DNA of 19,110 nt from CAZVAO01 sp964625175 (GCA_964625175.1 CAZVAO010000040.1:1-19110); one strand, 5' to 3'. Shown: positions 1 through 8,720, counted from the stretch's first letter. Numbers and translations are program-made. Notes: generated by a model not told the origin, from the sequence alone.

Positions 1-507
1 GCACAGGGTCGTATCAAAAGGCTAGGATTGATGAGGTATTTACATTTCTTTGTTGTAGCAGTGATGTTTTTTATCCTGTGGAATTTGACGGATATCAAGG
101 GTGTGCTATTCACGAGTGATTTGGCGAGAATTGAGATGAGTTGGCTTATTGCAGGGAATCTTGCTTACTATGCGCTCGGCATTATCCTAGCAAGTATGTT
201 TAAAGATAATCGGGCATTTTGTAAATATGCTTGCCCAATCCCAACACTCATGAAAGTTGGGTCACGATTTTCTTTGATGAAAATAGAGATTGATTCAAGC
301 CTTTGTGTCGATTGTGGCAAGTGTGAGCAAGCCTGTTTGATGGATATCAAGCTACTTGATTATAAAGAATCAGGACAGAGAGTGCTTTCGACTGAATGTA
401 TTCTGTGTCAAAATTGTGCACTCAGCTGCCCAACTCATGCCATATCAACAACCCTAAAGATTGACTTTGGGGTTAGAGAAAAGCTGAGGTATAAGATTGA
501 GCTGTAA
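1..507 (+). CDS. Membrane-anchored 4Fe-4S polyferredoxin (NapH/YccM-like), 3' part
   Basis: This is the C-terminal part of an iron-sulfur membrane protein. The frame is open to the window edge (the first codons read AQGRIKRLGL), so the true start lies upstream and the TTG/ATG at 28-33 are probably internal. Two hydrophobic segments follow (about codons 12-30 and 48-70). Then comes a CKYACP motif, typical of the NapH/NosR/YccM group, and two ferredoxin-type 4Fe-4S motifs: CVDCGKCEQAC and CILCQNCALSCP. Proteins of this type pass electrons between membrane quinols or flavoproteins and soluble partners, with the cluster domain in the cytoplasm. The specific partner cannot be told from this fragment. 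The gene converges with the AlkD-like gene on the other strand, with 87 bp between them and no clear terminator. The family call is secure; the physiological role is not. Confidence 0.85.
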   Translation, partial: AQGRIKRLGLMRYLHFFVVAVMFFILWNLTDIKGVLFTSDLARIEMSWLIAGNLAYYALGIILASMFKDNRAFCKYACPIPTLMKVGSRFSLMKIEIDSSLCVDCGKCEQACLMDIKLLDYKESGQRVLSTECILCQNCALSCPTHAISTTLKIDFGVREKLRYKIEL

Positions 508-594
508 CAAGATGGATGGTTTTAAGGAATCCAATAAGCGCAAGGAGTGTGCTGCTTTACAAGGACCTAAATCTATTTCCCGCCTTTCTCTAAC

Positions 595-1260
595 CTACTG
601 CATCAATTCAGCTCGTAGTTTAGAATCAAATTTCTCAAGGGCATAACGAAAGGCCGTGCGAGGCATGGTTCTCTTATGTTTTAGCAAGTAGCCATAGACG
701 GCATCGGGATCCACTTGAGAAAGCACCTTCAGCATCCAACCATAGCCTTTGAGCACCAGGTAATGCTCATCGTACATCAAAGCATCCGCGATTAACAAGG
801 GCTGCATCGTCTGATATTGACATTTTCTTATTGGATAGATAAGTGTAACAGGAGCCGCTCTGCGCACAACAAATTTAGGGTGTTGCGTCCACTCCAAAAC
901 ACTAGGGAAAAACTCGGGGTAGCGGCTTAAGAAGTATCCAAGCGCATGGGTACAAAAATCATCGCAATTGGACCAATCTGTGAGATACTCCTTTACCCAT
1001 CGCTCAAAAACAGGGAAAGTAGTCTCGGAATATTGAGATCGAACTCGATAAGCCCAGTCGTAGGCAACGATATCTAGCGCCCATTTTTTTTCATCCAGCA
1101 ATCGTGTACAGTGGTGAAGAATCGTGTCAATGTGCTGATTAGCTAGGGTTTTATATAACTCTGCGGATACAGAACGTACCTCACCAGTTCTAACGCCGTT
1201 CTGTTTCGTTAGCACTTTTAGTCGATTAGCAATACTGTTTATTATATCCAATAGTTTCAC
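595..1260 (-). CDS. AlkD-like DNA alkylation repair (HEAT-repeat) protein
   Basis: The 221-residue helical protein resembles the AlkD/DNA_alkylation family, HEAT-repeat DNA glycosylases that remove N3- and N7-alkylated purines. Family-like features are a Trp/Asp segment (DWSNCDDFC, residues 95-103), the HPKFVVRRAA segment (127-136), and a C-terminal block (about 167-210) with KGYGWMLK, a DP turn and MPRTAFRYALEKF. It is divergent: I cannot place the catalytic Trp/Asp pair of characterised AlkD with confidence, so activity on alkylated bases is inference. The start is the GTG at 1260. The GGGAGG just upstream leaves only 2 nt of spacing, so the TTG at 1251-1249 (11 nt) is an alternative. An ATG overlapping the site (1262-1260) runs straight into a stop. 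It lies downstream of the deacylase on the same strand but behind a terminator. Confidence 0.75.
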   Translation of the reverse strand: MKLLDIINSIANRLKVLTKQNGVRTGEVRSVSAELYKTLANQHIDTILHHCTRLLDEKKWALDIVAYDWAYRVRSQYSETTFPVFERWVKEYLTDWSNCDDFCTHALGYFLSRYPEFFPSVLEWTQHPKFVVRRAAPVTLIYPIRKCQYQTMQPLLIADALMYDEHYLVLKGYGWMLKVLSQVDPDAVYGYLLKHKRTMPRTAFRYALEKFDSKLRAELMQ

Positions 1261-1297
1261 ATCCTCCCTATAAAAATATCAGTGGTATTAGCAAGAA

Positions 1298-1324
1298 ACG
1301 GATTCCTATTTGGAATCCGTTTTT
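1298..1324 (-). terminator. Intrinsic terminator after the D-aminoacylase gene
   Basis: A perfect 9-bp stem, ACGGATTCC at 1298-1306 and GGAATCCGT at 1312-1320, encloses a 5-nt loop. Flanking A and T runs extend the pairing (AAA before, TTT after). It sits just past the stop of the minus-strand deacylase gene. In that direction the stem is followed by TTTCTTG, so termination should work but the U-tract is imperfect. The plus-strand reading ends in TTTTTG, so it may act in both directions. Confidence 0.7.
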
Positions 1325-1350
1325 GTGAGAGTTAAATATTCCTGCTAAAC

Positions 1351-2943
1351 CTACTCGTTTTTGAACAAGAACTGACCTGGACGATTCTTGGTTTCGCAGC
1401 CGTTTTGTACAACGATTTGGCCATTAACAATGACATGTTCAATTCCAATTGGTTTTCCAAAAGGATTGCTATAGGTTGCCGTATCAATCACCTGATCCGC
1501 ATCAAAGATAGTAATATCAGCGGCATAACCCTCGCTGAGAATACCGCGGTTTTTGATGCCCATCATGCCAGCGGAAAAACCCGTAATTTTGTAAACAGCA
1601 TCTTCTATAGGCATCAGGTTATGTTCACGTGCCAGTCTTAAAAAGCGAGGGAATGTTCCAAAGTTGCGTGGATGGGGTTTCCCTTTGTTGAGTTTGGGAT
1701 CTAGCGGCATACTCGAGCCATCGCTACCAATGGCAATATCCATTTGAGAGAGGAATTGGAGCACATCATTTGGGTCCATGGCAAAACTTATTTCTCTACA
1801 ATGTCCATTTGTTTTGACAACTACCTGCTCCAGGGCCTCTACAATTGAAACACCTAAATCCTTTGCTAATTCTGTAAGTGTCTTATCGTCCGCTTCCGGA
1901 AAGCGACCACCAGTGGTGACAATATAAACACGATTACCATCATCATCCGTTACAAATTTTTCACTTAACTCAGCAATTAAACGTTCTCGCTCTGGTCCAT
2001 TAAAACAAGCTGCCGCCGCTTCAATACCACCAGCCAAGGTCCATTTTGGCAGCACATTTGTTATACCAGAAGATGCTGCTTCATAAGGATACATATCCAG
2101 AGTTACATTAACACCATTAGCTTGGGCATCATGTACAAAGTCCATATACTTTTTAACTTGCCCCCAATTATCTTTGCCACCAATTTTGACGTGAGCAATG
2201 TGCACGTGAGCACCTGAACGGCGATTGATTTCAAACATTTCATCTAGAGCTTCAAAAACCTGGTCATTTTGATTGCGCATATGTGAGGCAACCATGCCAT
2301 CATATTTAGCGACAACCTGACCTAAAGCAGCCAGCTCTTTTATGTTGCTAAAAATACCTGGTGCATAACCCAGCCCTAGAGATAATCCCCAGGCTCCAGC
2401 TGCCATCTCTTGTTCTAGAAGCGCAACCATTTGTTTAATCTCATTTGCCGTCGCAGTACGTCCCTCAAAGCGCATTACACTAGTTCGCAGGGCGTTATGG
2501 CCGATTAGTGTTATCCAATTGTTAGGCAGTGAATGGCCTTTGCTCTTCGCTTTGGCAATAAAATCGCGAAAAGACGTGGATGCATAATAATCTGTATCAA
2601 TATCACGTCCACGTACGTAATCGCGTAGATTGGGTAGATTTTCTTCAGAGGATGGATAGAAAGTGCTTCCGCACTGTCCTACGACCTCCGTAGTAACGCC
2701 TTGGAAGATTTTCGATTCGCAACGGCCGTCCTCAATAAATGATACGTCGGAGTGGGTGTGAATATCGATAAATCCAGGGGCGACGTGTTTCCCTTGGGCA
2801 TTGATCGTGATATTTGCCTCAATATCAGAATTGCTACAGTCAATTTTAGCAATTTTTCCGTCTTTGATTGCGAGGTTAGCTAAAAATGGCTTGGATCGCA
2901 AACCATCAACGAGTAATCCGTTTTTTATTAAAATATCGTACAT
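1351..2943 (-). CDS. N-acyl-D-amino-acid deacylase (D-aminoacylase), amidohydrolase family
   Basis: The 530-residue enzyme belongs to the amidohydrolase superfamily and is predicted to hydrolyse N-acyl-D-amino acids to a D-amino acid plus a fatty or acetic acid in the cytoplasm. Key residues fit family ligands: H62 and H64 (DIHTHSD), C91 (VVGQCGS, the cysteine ligand typical of D-aminoacylases), H221 (ASHMRNQ), H251 (HIAHVKI) and D408 (AIGSDGSS). The C-terminal EGYAADITIFD block is also family-typical. The start is the ATG at 2943, preceded by AGGAG with good spacing. The frame stays open upstream to 3078, but that N-terminal extension has no family resemblance. The gene is divergent from the exonuclease operon. 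It fits the peptidase and amino-acid scavenging theme of the neighbourhood. The exact acyl and side-chain preference is unknown; a dipeptidase-like activity within the same fold is possible. Confidence 0.92.
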   Translation of the reverse strand: MYDILIKNGLLVDGLRSKPFLANLAIKDGKIAKIDCSNSDIEANITINAQGKHVAPGFIDIHTHSDVSFIEDGRCESKIFQGVTTEVVGQCGSTFYPSSEENLPNLRDYVRGRDIDTDYYASTSFRDFIAKAKSKGHSLPNNWITLIGHNALRTSVMRFEGRTATANEIKQMVALLEQEMAAGAWGLSLGLGYAPGIFSNIKELAALGQVVAKYDGMVASHMRNQNDQVFEALDEMFEINRRSGAHVHIAHVKIGGKDNWGQVKKYMDFVHDAQANGVNVTLDMYPYEAASSGITNVLPKWTLAGGIEAAAACFNGPERERLIAELSEKFVTDDDGNRVYIVTTGGRFPEADDKTLTELAKDLGVSIVEALEQVVVKTNGHCREISFAMDPNDVLQFLSQMDIAIGSDGSSMPLDPKLNKGKPHPRNFGTFPRFLRLAREHNLMPIEDAVYKITGFSAGMMGIKNRGILSEGYAADITIFDADQVIDTATYSNPFGKPIGIEHVIVNGQIVVQNGCETKNRPGQFLFKNE

Positions 2944-2971
2944 GATTTTCTCCTTTTCTCTTGTAATCCTT

Positions 2972-2977
2972 ATTATA
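2972..2977 (-). promoter_or_regulatory. Candidate -10 box for the D-aminoacylase gene
   Basis: The minus strand reads TATAAT here, 28 nt before the AGGAG-preceded ATG. I see no convincing -35 hexamer at 16-18 nt. A dyad at 2999-3021 lies just upstream and may bind a regulator that compensates for the weak -35. Confidence 0.4.
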
Positions 2978-2998
2978 TTCGGCAAAATCATACTAATT

Positions 2999-3021
2999 CC
3001 TGCTTTTTGAAAAATTGCAGG
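2999..3021. promoter_or_regulatory. Imperfect dyad in the divergent promoter region (candidate operator)
   Basis: CCTGC (2999-3003) followed by five T is mirrored by five A, then TT, then GCAGG (3017-3021). It is an inverted repeat centred at about 3009 with a 2-nt asymmetry. It sits 22 nt upstream of the TATAAT of the deacylase gene. No known binding-site consensus is recognised. Confidence 0.3.
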
Positions 3022-3118
3022 CAAATATCTAAGTAGGCATCCTGTAGAGGAGTGTTCGCCTATAATTATGTGGGGCAAAGGAGATTTAGGTTGAATTCTA
3101 GGTGATAAGCGTATTTTC

Positions 3119-3127
3119 TGGTATAAT
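3119..3127 (+). promoter_or_regulatory. Extended -10 promoter of the exonuclease-to-nuclease operon
   Basis: The sequence TGGTATAAT matches the extended -10 consensus TGNTATAAT exactly. No good -35 is visible at 16-18 nt, as is common for extended -10 promoters. Transcription would begin near 3134-3136, about 30 nt before the first gene. It is the only clear promoter seen for the six genes that follow. Confidence 0.65.
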
Positions 3128-3166
3128 GTATATCAATATTTTGATTAAGAAAACCAGGTGAGAATT

Positions 3167-3736
3167 TTGAAGAATATTTACTTTGATTCTGAGACAACCG
3201 ATTTAAATCCAGGTCAAATTTGTCAACTGTCTTATATTATAGAAGAAGATTACTGCTTAACAGCACGCAATTATTTTTTTGCAGTGCGATCAATGAATCC
3301 AACGGCTTTTAGCATCCATGGATTTAGCGTTCGTGATTTATACGAACTATCTGATGGTCAAGAATTCGGGGATGTCGCGGAGCAGATTGCTGAAGATTTT
3401 AGTGGAGCGCGCTTGATTGCCCACAATGTTGATTTTGACCGTGAATTTTTGCAAACAGAACTGATGCGATGCGGTCTCCAAATCAAAGGAAGTAGCTGGT
3501 TTTGTACGATGATTCACTTTATTTCCATATGCAAATTACCGCATTCAGGAAAAAGGGGGTACAAGTATCCTTCTTTAGTGGAATTCATGCAATTTAATTC
3601 GGTTGAGGAAGAAGAAGTGCTTCAGTTGACGGCAGACCTCTTTGAAAGCAGTAGTGGTCGGCATGATGCCCGCTATGATACAGTTGCACTTTACCTGTCT
3701 TATCAAAATGCCCTAAAAAACGGTTATATAAGGTAG
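3167..3736 (+). CDS. DnaQ-like 3'-5' exonuclease (DEDDh family)
   Basis: The 189-residue protein has all three exonuclease motifs of the DEDDh branch of the DnaQ superfamily. Exo I is FDSET with D7 and E9. Exo II is HNVDFDREF with D91. Exo III is HDARYD with H166 and D171. Such enzymes trim DNA or RNA 3' ends with two metal ions. With no polymerase domain attached, this could be a stand-alone repair or RNA-turnover nuclease. I chose the TTG at 3167 because AGGTGA (3156-3161) lies 5 nt upstream. A GTG at 3158, inside that same site, would add three residues and is a possible alternative. It is the first gene of the operon, and the transporter follows after 7 nt. Fold and catalytic class are secure; the substrate is unknown. 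Confidence 0.88.
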   Translation: MKNIYFDSETTDLNPGQICQLSYIIEEDYCLTARNYFFAVRSMNPTAFSIHGFSVRDLYELSDGQEFGDVAEQIAEDFSGARLIAHNVDFDREFLQTELMRCGLQIKGSSWFCTMIHFISICKLPHSGKRGYKYPSLVEFMQFNSVEEEEVLQLTADLFESSSGRHDARYDTVALYLSYQNALKNGYIR

Positions 3737-3743
3737 GACAACT

Positions 3744-4946
3744 ATGGTTAGTAGGCTTGCAGTACCTGAAAAAAGCAAACAAGTGCTTAGTCTTTGCTGG
3801 TGGAGTTATGCGATCGCCTATTTTGGGCGGGTTAACTATGCAATTATCATTCCCTTTCTCATCGCGGACTTAGGTATAACTAAGGCTCAAACGGGCTTTG
3901 TGGGTACTGTTTTCTTTTGGGCTTACGCATTGGGTCAGTACAACAGTGGGTGGTTAGGTGATCGAATTAATACACGTTGGTTGGTCACCGTTGGTTTGGT
4001 AGGTAGCGCCCTATGTAATTTGAGTGCTGGATTGACACATAGCCCATTTGTTTTAGCGGTGATTTGGGGGTTTAATGGTGTTTTCCAAGCGTTGTTTTGG
4101 GCACCCTTGATTCGATTGTTGAAAGAATATTTTTCGCCACAAGAGGCGAATACAGTCGGGATGATTATGTCAACGTCGATGATTGGTGGTTATGCGCTTG
4201 CCTGGGGCGCTCTAGGAATGGTCATTAGCACATTAGGTTGGCGTTTTGGGTTTTGGATTCCATCCTGCGCAATGGTTGTGTATGCGCTTTGGTGGGTAAA
4301 ATCCCTGCAGGGTAGTGAAACAGGGGAGATTATACGAAAAGAACAGCGTAAAAAATTGAATGTACTCAGTTATTTACGAGAAGAAGGATTAGCCTACTTA
4401 GTTCCTTTAAGCTTTATGAAGGGATTTGTCAAAGAGGGGATTGGCCTATGGGCGCCATTATTGCTGATTGAGTTCCTAATGCTCGATAGTCAGAAATCTG
4501 TTTTTTTGGTTTTACTAATCCCCTTTGCCGGTTTCTTTGGGATTATTTTTAGTAGTTATTTGCACAGTAAAATGAACTACCATGTCCATCGTACTTTAAC
4601 ACTAATCCTCGGCTTTACCATGTTGACAATTATGGGTTTGCCGATTATGGGAAGTCGGAACGGTTTGTTAGGGTTATTCTTGATTACCTTAGTAAACGCA
4701 GGCACCTATGGAGCAAATAATATTTTAATGGCAACGATTCCGCTGCAATTGATCAACCAAGAGTATGCGGCAAGAGTAACAGGATTTCTCAATGGATCTG
4801 CCTATTTTGGCGGCGGTTTATCGGGAATAGCTACTGGCTTAGTCGCTGATGTGTGGGGATGGAATGCTGTAGTTCTGATGTGGATCGTATTATTGATCAC
4901 TATGCTGCTTTTGCTACAAACGAGTCGGATTCGTTCGACAGAATAA
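3744..4946 (+). CDS. MFS transporter, organophosphate:phosphate antiporter-like
   Basis: The 400-residue protein has about twelve hydrophobic segments and belongs to the major facilitator superfamily. The first helix reads YFGRVNYAI, resembling the GlpT/UhpT/UhpC (OPA) group, which has a conserved aromatic-Arg-Asn pattern there. GWLGDRINTRW at residues 69-79 is the family's loop 2-3 signature (GxLxDR). A central charged loop (about 190-205, EIIRKEQRKK) separates the two halves. The substrate cannot be deduced. A sugar phosphate, glycerol phosphate or another organic anion is typical of the group, but with an aminopeptidase directly downstream a peptide-related solute is also conceivable. RBS AGGTAGGA precedes the ATG. 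The gene lies 17 nt before the M42 peptidase in the same operon. Confidence 0.85.
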   Translation: MVSRLAVPEKSKQVLSLCWWSYAIAYFGRVNYAIIIPFLIADLGITKAQTGFVGTVFFWAYALGQYNSGWLGDRINTRWLVTVGLVGSALCNLSAGLTHSPFVLAVIWGFNGVFQALFWAPLIRLLKEYFSPQEANTVGMIMSTSMIGGYALAWGALGMVISTLGWRFGFWIPSCAMVVYALWWVKSLQGSETGEIIRKEQRKKLNVLSYLREEGLAYLVPLSFMKGFVKEGIGLWAPLLLIEFLMLDSQKSVFLVLLIPFAGFFGIIFSSYLHSKMNYHVHRTLTLILGFTMLTIMGLPIMGSRNGLLGLFLITLVNAGTYGANNILMATIPLQLINQEYAARVTGFLNGSAYFGGGLSGIATGLVADVWGWNAVVLMWIVLLITMLLLLQTSRIRSTE

Positions 4947-4963
4947 AAACAGGGGGTAGACTA

Positions 4964-6040
4964 ATGAAATTTGATAGTTTGGCGTTTATTCGTGATTTAA
5001 CGAATGCCAATGGTGCACCAGGGTTTGAGGATGAAGTGATTAAAGTGCTTAATGATTATGCAGAGCCGCATTGTGGCGGAACCCAAGAAGATAAAATGCG
5101 CAATTATTATGCCTGGCGCAAGAATCATAATTGTGACAAACCGATTGTTATGCTCGATGGCCATACCGATGAGGTTGCTTTTATGGTGCAATCCATTAAC
5201 GCGAATGGTTCACTTAACTTTATTGCTTTAGGTGGGTGGCATGCCCAAAATGTCCCGGCTCACAAAGTGCGAATTCGCAATCGGGATGGTGTTTACATCC
5301 CTGCAATCGTCGCCTCAAAGCCGCCGCATTTTATGACGGACGTAGAACGCACCGTTTTACAGCCCATCACCAATATGGTGATTGATTGTGGGGCCTCCTC
5401 CTATCAAGAAGTCGTGGATATCTATAAGATTGATGTAGCAGCACCGATTATACCCGATGTTAGTTTTTCCTACAATGAAGATACTGGGATTATGCTAGGT
5501 AAAGCTTTTGATAATCGCTTAGGAAGTGCTTGCGCCATCGAAACAATCATTGAACTAGGAGACGAAGAATTAGAGGTAGATGTAGTGGCTGGCATTGCTT
5601 CTCAAGAAGAAATTGGGACAAGAGGCGCAGAAATAACCGTTCGCACGATTCAACCAGATTTGGCGATTGTTTTCGAAGGAAGTCCGGCCGATGACATGTA
5701 TAGAGATTCATATACCGCGCAATGCGCTTTGAAAAAAGGCCCTCAAATCCGCCACCGTGACAGGGGGATGCTGAGTCATCCCAGATTTACAGCGTGGGCG
5801 CGCCAAATTGCCAAGAAATATGAGATCGAGTTTCAAGATGCCGTGCGTCTCGCAGGATCTACGAACGGTGCAAAAATTCACTTAGGTGATTTAGTCGTTC
5901 CAACGATCGTCATTGGGATTCCAACACGTTATGTTCACACCCACTATTCGTTTGCCGCTTATGAGGATTACCGTAATGCGATCAAGTGGGCTGCTGTGAT
6001 TATACGCGAGCTTAATCAGGAAGTTATAGAGTCATTTTAA
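4964..6040 (+). CDS. M42 family metallo-aminopeptidase
   Basis: The 358-residue protein carries the full di-metal site of M42 aminopeptidases (TET/FrvX/YsdC type). H67 and D69 lie in DGHTDE and D183 in AFDNRLGS. E215 (general base) and E216 (metal) lie in SQEEIGTRG, E238 in VFEGSPADD, and H325 in TRYVHTHYS. These cytosolic enzymes assemble into large tetrahedral dodecamers and remove N-terminal residues from short peptides, completing breakdown of peptides left by proteases or taken up from outside. I chose the ATG at 4964 behind AGGGGGT; an in-frame extension to 4853 lies inside the transporter gene and has no family similarity. The length matches the family. It follows the MFS gene by 17 nt and precedes dut by 28 nt. 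Family assignment is firm; residue specificity (glutamyl, leucyl or other) is not. Confidence 0.93.
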   Translation: MKFDSLAFIRDLTNANGAPGFEDEVIKVLNDYAEPHCGGTQEDKMRNYYAWRKNHNCDKPIVMLDGHTDEVAFMVQSINANGSLNFIALGGWHAQNVPAHKVRIRNRDGVYIPAIVASKPPHFMTDVERTVLQPITNMVIDCGASSYQEVVDIYKIDVAAPIIPDVSFSYNEDTGIMLGKAFDNRLGSACAIETIIELGDEELEVDVVAGIASQEEIGTRGAEITVRTIQPDLAIVFEGSPADDMYRDSYTAQCALKKGPQIRHRDRGMLSHPRFTAWARQIAKKYEIEFQDAVRLAGSTNGAKIHLGDLVVPTIVIGIPTRYVHTHYSFAAYEDYRNAIKWAAVIIRELNQEVIESF

Positions 6041-6068
6041 TGTAAACAGGCTACAGGGAGGGGTTACG

Positions 6069-6578
6069 ATGGTGAGAATTCGCGGTTTTGAGGTTATTAA
6101 GATTGAGCAAATGGCTAAAGATTTTGGGGTGAGTGAAGCGATTGCTTCTGAACTTCGTCAGGATATTCTAATCCCTCAGCGAGGGACACCACGATCTGCT
6201 GCCTATGATATCAGAGCACCATTCTCGCTTACGCTCTTTCCTGGGGAAACAATTAAGGTGCCGACAGGATTAAAAGTCTATATGGCCGCAGATGAATACG
6301 TCGCCATTTTTGTGCGCAGCAGTCTGGGGTTTAAGCACAATATTCGATTGATGAATCAAGTGGGGATCATTGACGCAGATTATTATAATAACCCGTCGAA
6401 TGAAGGACACATTTTCATCGCTTTACAAAATGAGGGTAAAGAAATCTGGCATCTCGAGGCAGGAAAAGCCTTTGCCCAAGCTATTTTTATGAAGTATTTA
6501 GGCACCGATCATGATTCCCCGATTCAGGATGCACGCAGTGGGGGAATCGGATCGACAGATCGGAGGGATTTGTCGTGA
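6069..6578 (+). CDS. dut: dUTP diphosphatase (trimeric dUTPase)
   Basis: This enzyme hydrolyses dUTP to dUMP and pyrophosphate, keeping uracil out of DNA and feeding dTMP synthesis. All five motifs of the trimeric dUTPase fold are present in 169 residues: SAAYDIRA (43-50), RSSLGFK (83-89), NQVGIIDADYYNN (96-108, catalytic D102), GKAFAQAIF (132-140) and RSGGIGSTD (156-164). Motif 5 would close over the active site of a neighbouring subunit. The N-terminal RGFEV plus about 30 residues resembles the longer dUTPases of Bacillota. Start ATG 6069 follows GGGAGGGG. Its last bases (GTGA) form the start of the HelD gene, so the two are translationally coupled. dCTP deaminase shares the fold, but the motif set here is that of dUTPase. 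Confidence 0.93.
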   Translation: MVRIRGFEVIKIEQMAKDFGVSEAIASELRQDILIPQRGTPRSAAYDIRAPFSLTLFPGETIKVPTGLKVYMAADEYVAIFVRSSLGFKHNIRLMNQVGIIDADYYNNPSNEGHIFIALQNEGKEIWHLEAGKAFAQAIFMKYLGTDHDSPIQDARSGGIGSTDRRDLS

Positions 6579-8719
6579 TATCTGCTCAAGCTTGGAAGCA
6601 GGAAGTGTTGTATCTAGATCATGTGATGGCAGTTATTGATGCAGAGTACCGTTTAATCTCTATCCAGTTTCAGAATCGTACGGCACAATTGCACGATTAC
6701 CGACGACAACTTTGGGAGAATAGGCGTGATTTTAACAACTTATATGAAATGGCTGAATATGAGGATCGCCTCCGAGAGGATTTGCGCGGCTTCGAATCGA
6801 TTGAGCAGCGTAAACTATTACTTGAGAAAGCGGCGCGTATGCCGTATTTTGGACGAGTCGATTTTCAAGCATTGGGTGAAGACCTAGTCGATCAACTTTA
6901 CGTCGGATTAACTTCAGTTATTGAACGAGAACAATTCGATATCTTGGTAACAGACTGGCGAGCACCTGCAGCCGGTATGTATTACGAATATGAGGTTGGT
7001 CCCGCAAGATATGAAGCTCCAGATGGTGAGATTTCAGGGGTAATTATCTTGAAACGCCAATATAAAATCAAAAATAGACAGTTGGTTCTAGCTGTTGATA
7101 CAGGTATGAAGATTGATGATGATATTTTGCTAGAGACACTTAGCAGTACGCGTTCGCCGAAAATGCACCAAATTGTGCTATCGATTCAACGCGAACAGAA
7201 TAAAGTGATCCGTGATCGTAAAAGCCGCTACCTATGGATACAAGGTGTTGCGGGGAGTGGGAAAACTTCAATCGCCTTGCATCGGATTGCCTATCTACTC
7301 TATCATCGGCGCAGTCATCTTAGCGCTTCTAGCTTTGTAATATTTTCACCCAATCAAATTTTCATTGACTATATTTCAGACGTACTTCCTGAGCTTGGTG
7401 AAGAGAATGCGCAACAATTGACCTTTTACGATTGTGCGTATCAAACGCTAGGCCATTTTGGGTTGCGGATCGAAGATAGTAGTGAGCAGTTGGAATACCT
7501 ATTTACCACCGATCGGCAAGACCCGCGTCATGCGATTGCGCATTATAAAATGAGTGAATCATTCAATCAAGTATTGAGTCAATATGTCGCCAATCTCAAC
7601 AAGCGACAGTGGCAATTTAAAGATGTTGTTTTTGCAAAGCGTATGGTTTATAGTGCCCAGGAAGCAGAAAAGCTGTTTAATGACGAATATGCCCATGTCC
7701 CACTCAGTGACCGTTTGGAGCAAGTTGTTAATCGCATCATCTATCTCGTTGGCATTCAATATCGCAAAGTAAATGAGGAACGATTGCGCCAAGCGATTTA
7801 TGAAGCAGCCCCTCATGTTAACTCCTTGCAACTCTATTATCAGTTATTTACGGATTTAGCATTGTGGCAGCAGCTCACAGACGTAGAGATTCCCCAAGAC
7901 TTGACACAGATTGCTGAGTTTACGGTGCGGTCTTTAGATTCAGGCAATTTGCTGTTTGAGGATACGATCGCATTGCTTTATCTCCAATCTTATATTGAGG
8001 GGTTAAATATCAGTGGAAACGTTCGTCATGTTGTCGTAGATGAGGTGCAAGATTATACAATTCTTCAATTGGAAATAATGAAAAAAATCTTTCCTGATGC
8101 TGATTTTACATTGCTCGGGGACATTAATCAGGCGATTCATCCTTATAATCAACGGGAAGCCACAGCAGCTACCACTGTGTTCGGTGCGGACTGCCGCCAG
8201 GTTATTCTGAATAAATGCTATCGTTCTACGAAGGCAATAGCAAAATTGGCAAATCACATCTTACCGCAGCCATCCCTTGAAATAATTGAACGTGAAGGGG
8301 TAATGCCAGTTTTACATAGGAGCAAGGAGCCAAGTCGGGCAATACAAAAGATCATCGCCAGCCTCTCAACAAAAAATTATGAATCGGTGGCAATCATTGC
8401 TAAAACATTGAAGCATTGCAAGCAATTGCACGCGCAACTCGCTGAACTTGGAATAGAAGTCAAATTATTAACAGGAGCATCGCGTCATTTTGCAACGGGA
8501 ATAACTGTTTTACCTTCTTACATTAGCAAGGGATTGGAATTTGATGCAGTCATCATAGCGGATGCAGATTGTGCCGTTTACAATGCGGAAGAAGATCATA
8601 AACTGTTCTATACATTGGCAACTCGGCCATTGCATGAGTTGCATTTTGTGGCGCATAATCCTTTGACCACACTACTTGAAGCTGCAACAGCTGGACTGTT
8701 GACGATAGAGGAGGCATAA
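6575..8719 (+). CDS. helD: HelD-like superfamily 1 (UvrD/Rep-like) ATPase/helicase
   Basis: The 714-residue protein matches the HelD family, UvrD-like motors that bind RNA polymerase and pull it off stalled complexes. In order: a charged, coiled-coil-like N-terminus (about 1-90), the family-typical YFGRVDF and TDWRAPAAGMYYEYE blocks, Walker A GVAGSGKTS at 224-232, and SPNQIFIDYISDVLPELGE, also typical of HelD. Then come Walker B DEVQD (489-493), motif III GDINQ (515-519), motif V KGLEFD (652-657), and a motif VI-like TRPLHEL around R684. The N-terminal arm supports HelD over a plain DNA helicase. The start GTG is preceded by GGAGGG at 7-nt spacing and overlaps dut by 4 nt. The nuclease gene starts 1 nt after its stop, so the pair may act together in an AddAB-like manner, which would be unusual for HelD. 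Confidence 0.88.
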   Translation: MISAQAWKQEVLYLDHVMAVIDAEYRLISIQFQNRTAQLHDYRRQLWENRRDFNNLYEMAEYEDRLREDLRGFESIEQRKLLLEKAARMPYFGRVDFQALGEDLVDQLYVGLTSVIEREQFDILVTDWRAPAAGMYYEYEVGPARYEAPDGEISGVIILKRQYKIKNRQLVLAVDTGMKIDDDILLETLSSTRSPKMHQIVLSIQREQNKVIRDRKSRYLWIQGVAGSGKTSIALHRIAYLLYHRRSHLSASSFVIFSPNQIFIDYISDVLPELGEENAQQLTFYDCAYQTLGHFGLRIEDSSEQLEYLFTTDRQDPRHAIAHYKMSESFNQVLSQYVANLNKRQWQFKDVVFAKRMVYSAQEAEKLFNDEYAHVPLSDRLEQVVNRIIYLVGIQYRKVNEERLRQAIYEAAPHVNSLQLYYQLFTDLALWQQLTDVEIPQDLTQIAEFTVRSLDSGNLLFEDTIALLYLQSYIEGLNISGNVRHVVVDEVQDYTILQLEIMKKIFPDADFTLLGDINQAIHPYNQREATAATTVFGADCRQVILNKCYRSTKAIAKLANHILPQPSLEIIEREGVMPVLHRSKEPSRAIQKIIASLSTKNYESVAIIAKTLKHCKQLHAQLAELGIEVKLLTGASRHFATGITVLPSYISKGLEFDAVIIADADCAVYNAEEDHKLFYTLATRPLHELHFVAHNPLTTLLEAATAGLLTIEEA

Positions 8720-8720
8720 T

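Noticed and set aside
2944..3078. N-terminal extension of the D-aminoacylase frame
   Set aside because: The ATG at 2943 has an AGGAG site and begins the family's typical sequence; the extension spans the promoter and dyad.
4853..4963. N-terminal extension of the M42 frame
   Set aside because: It lies within the transporter gene in another frame; the ATG at 4964 has a strong RBS and fits the family.
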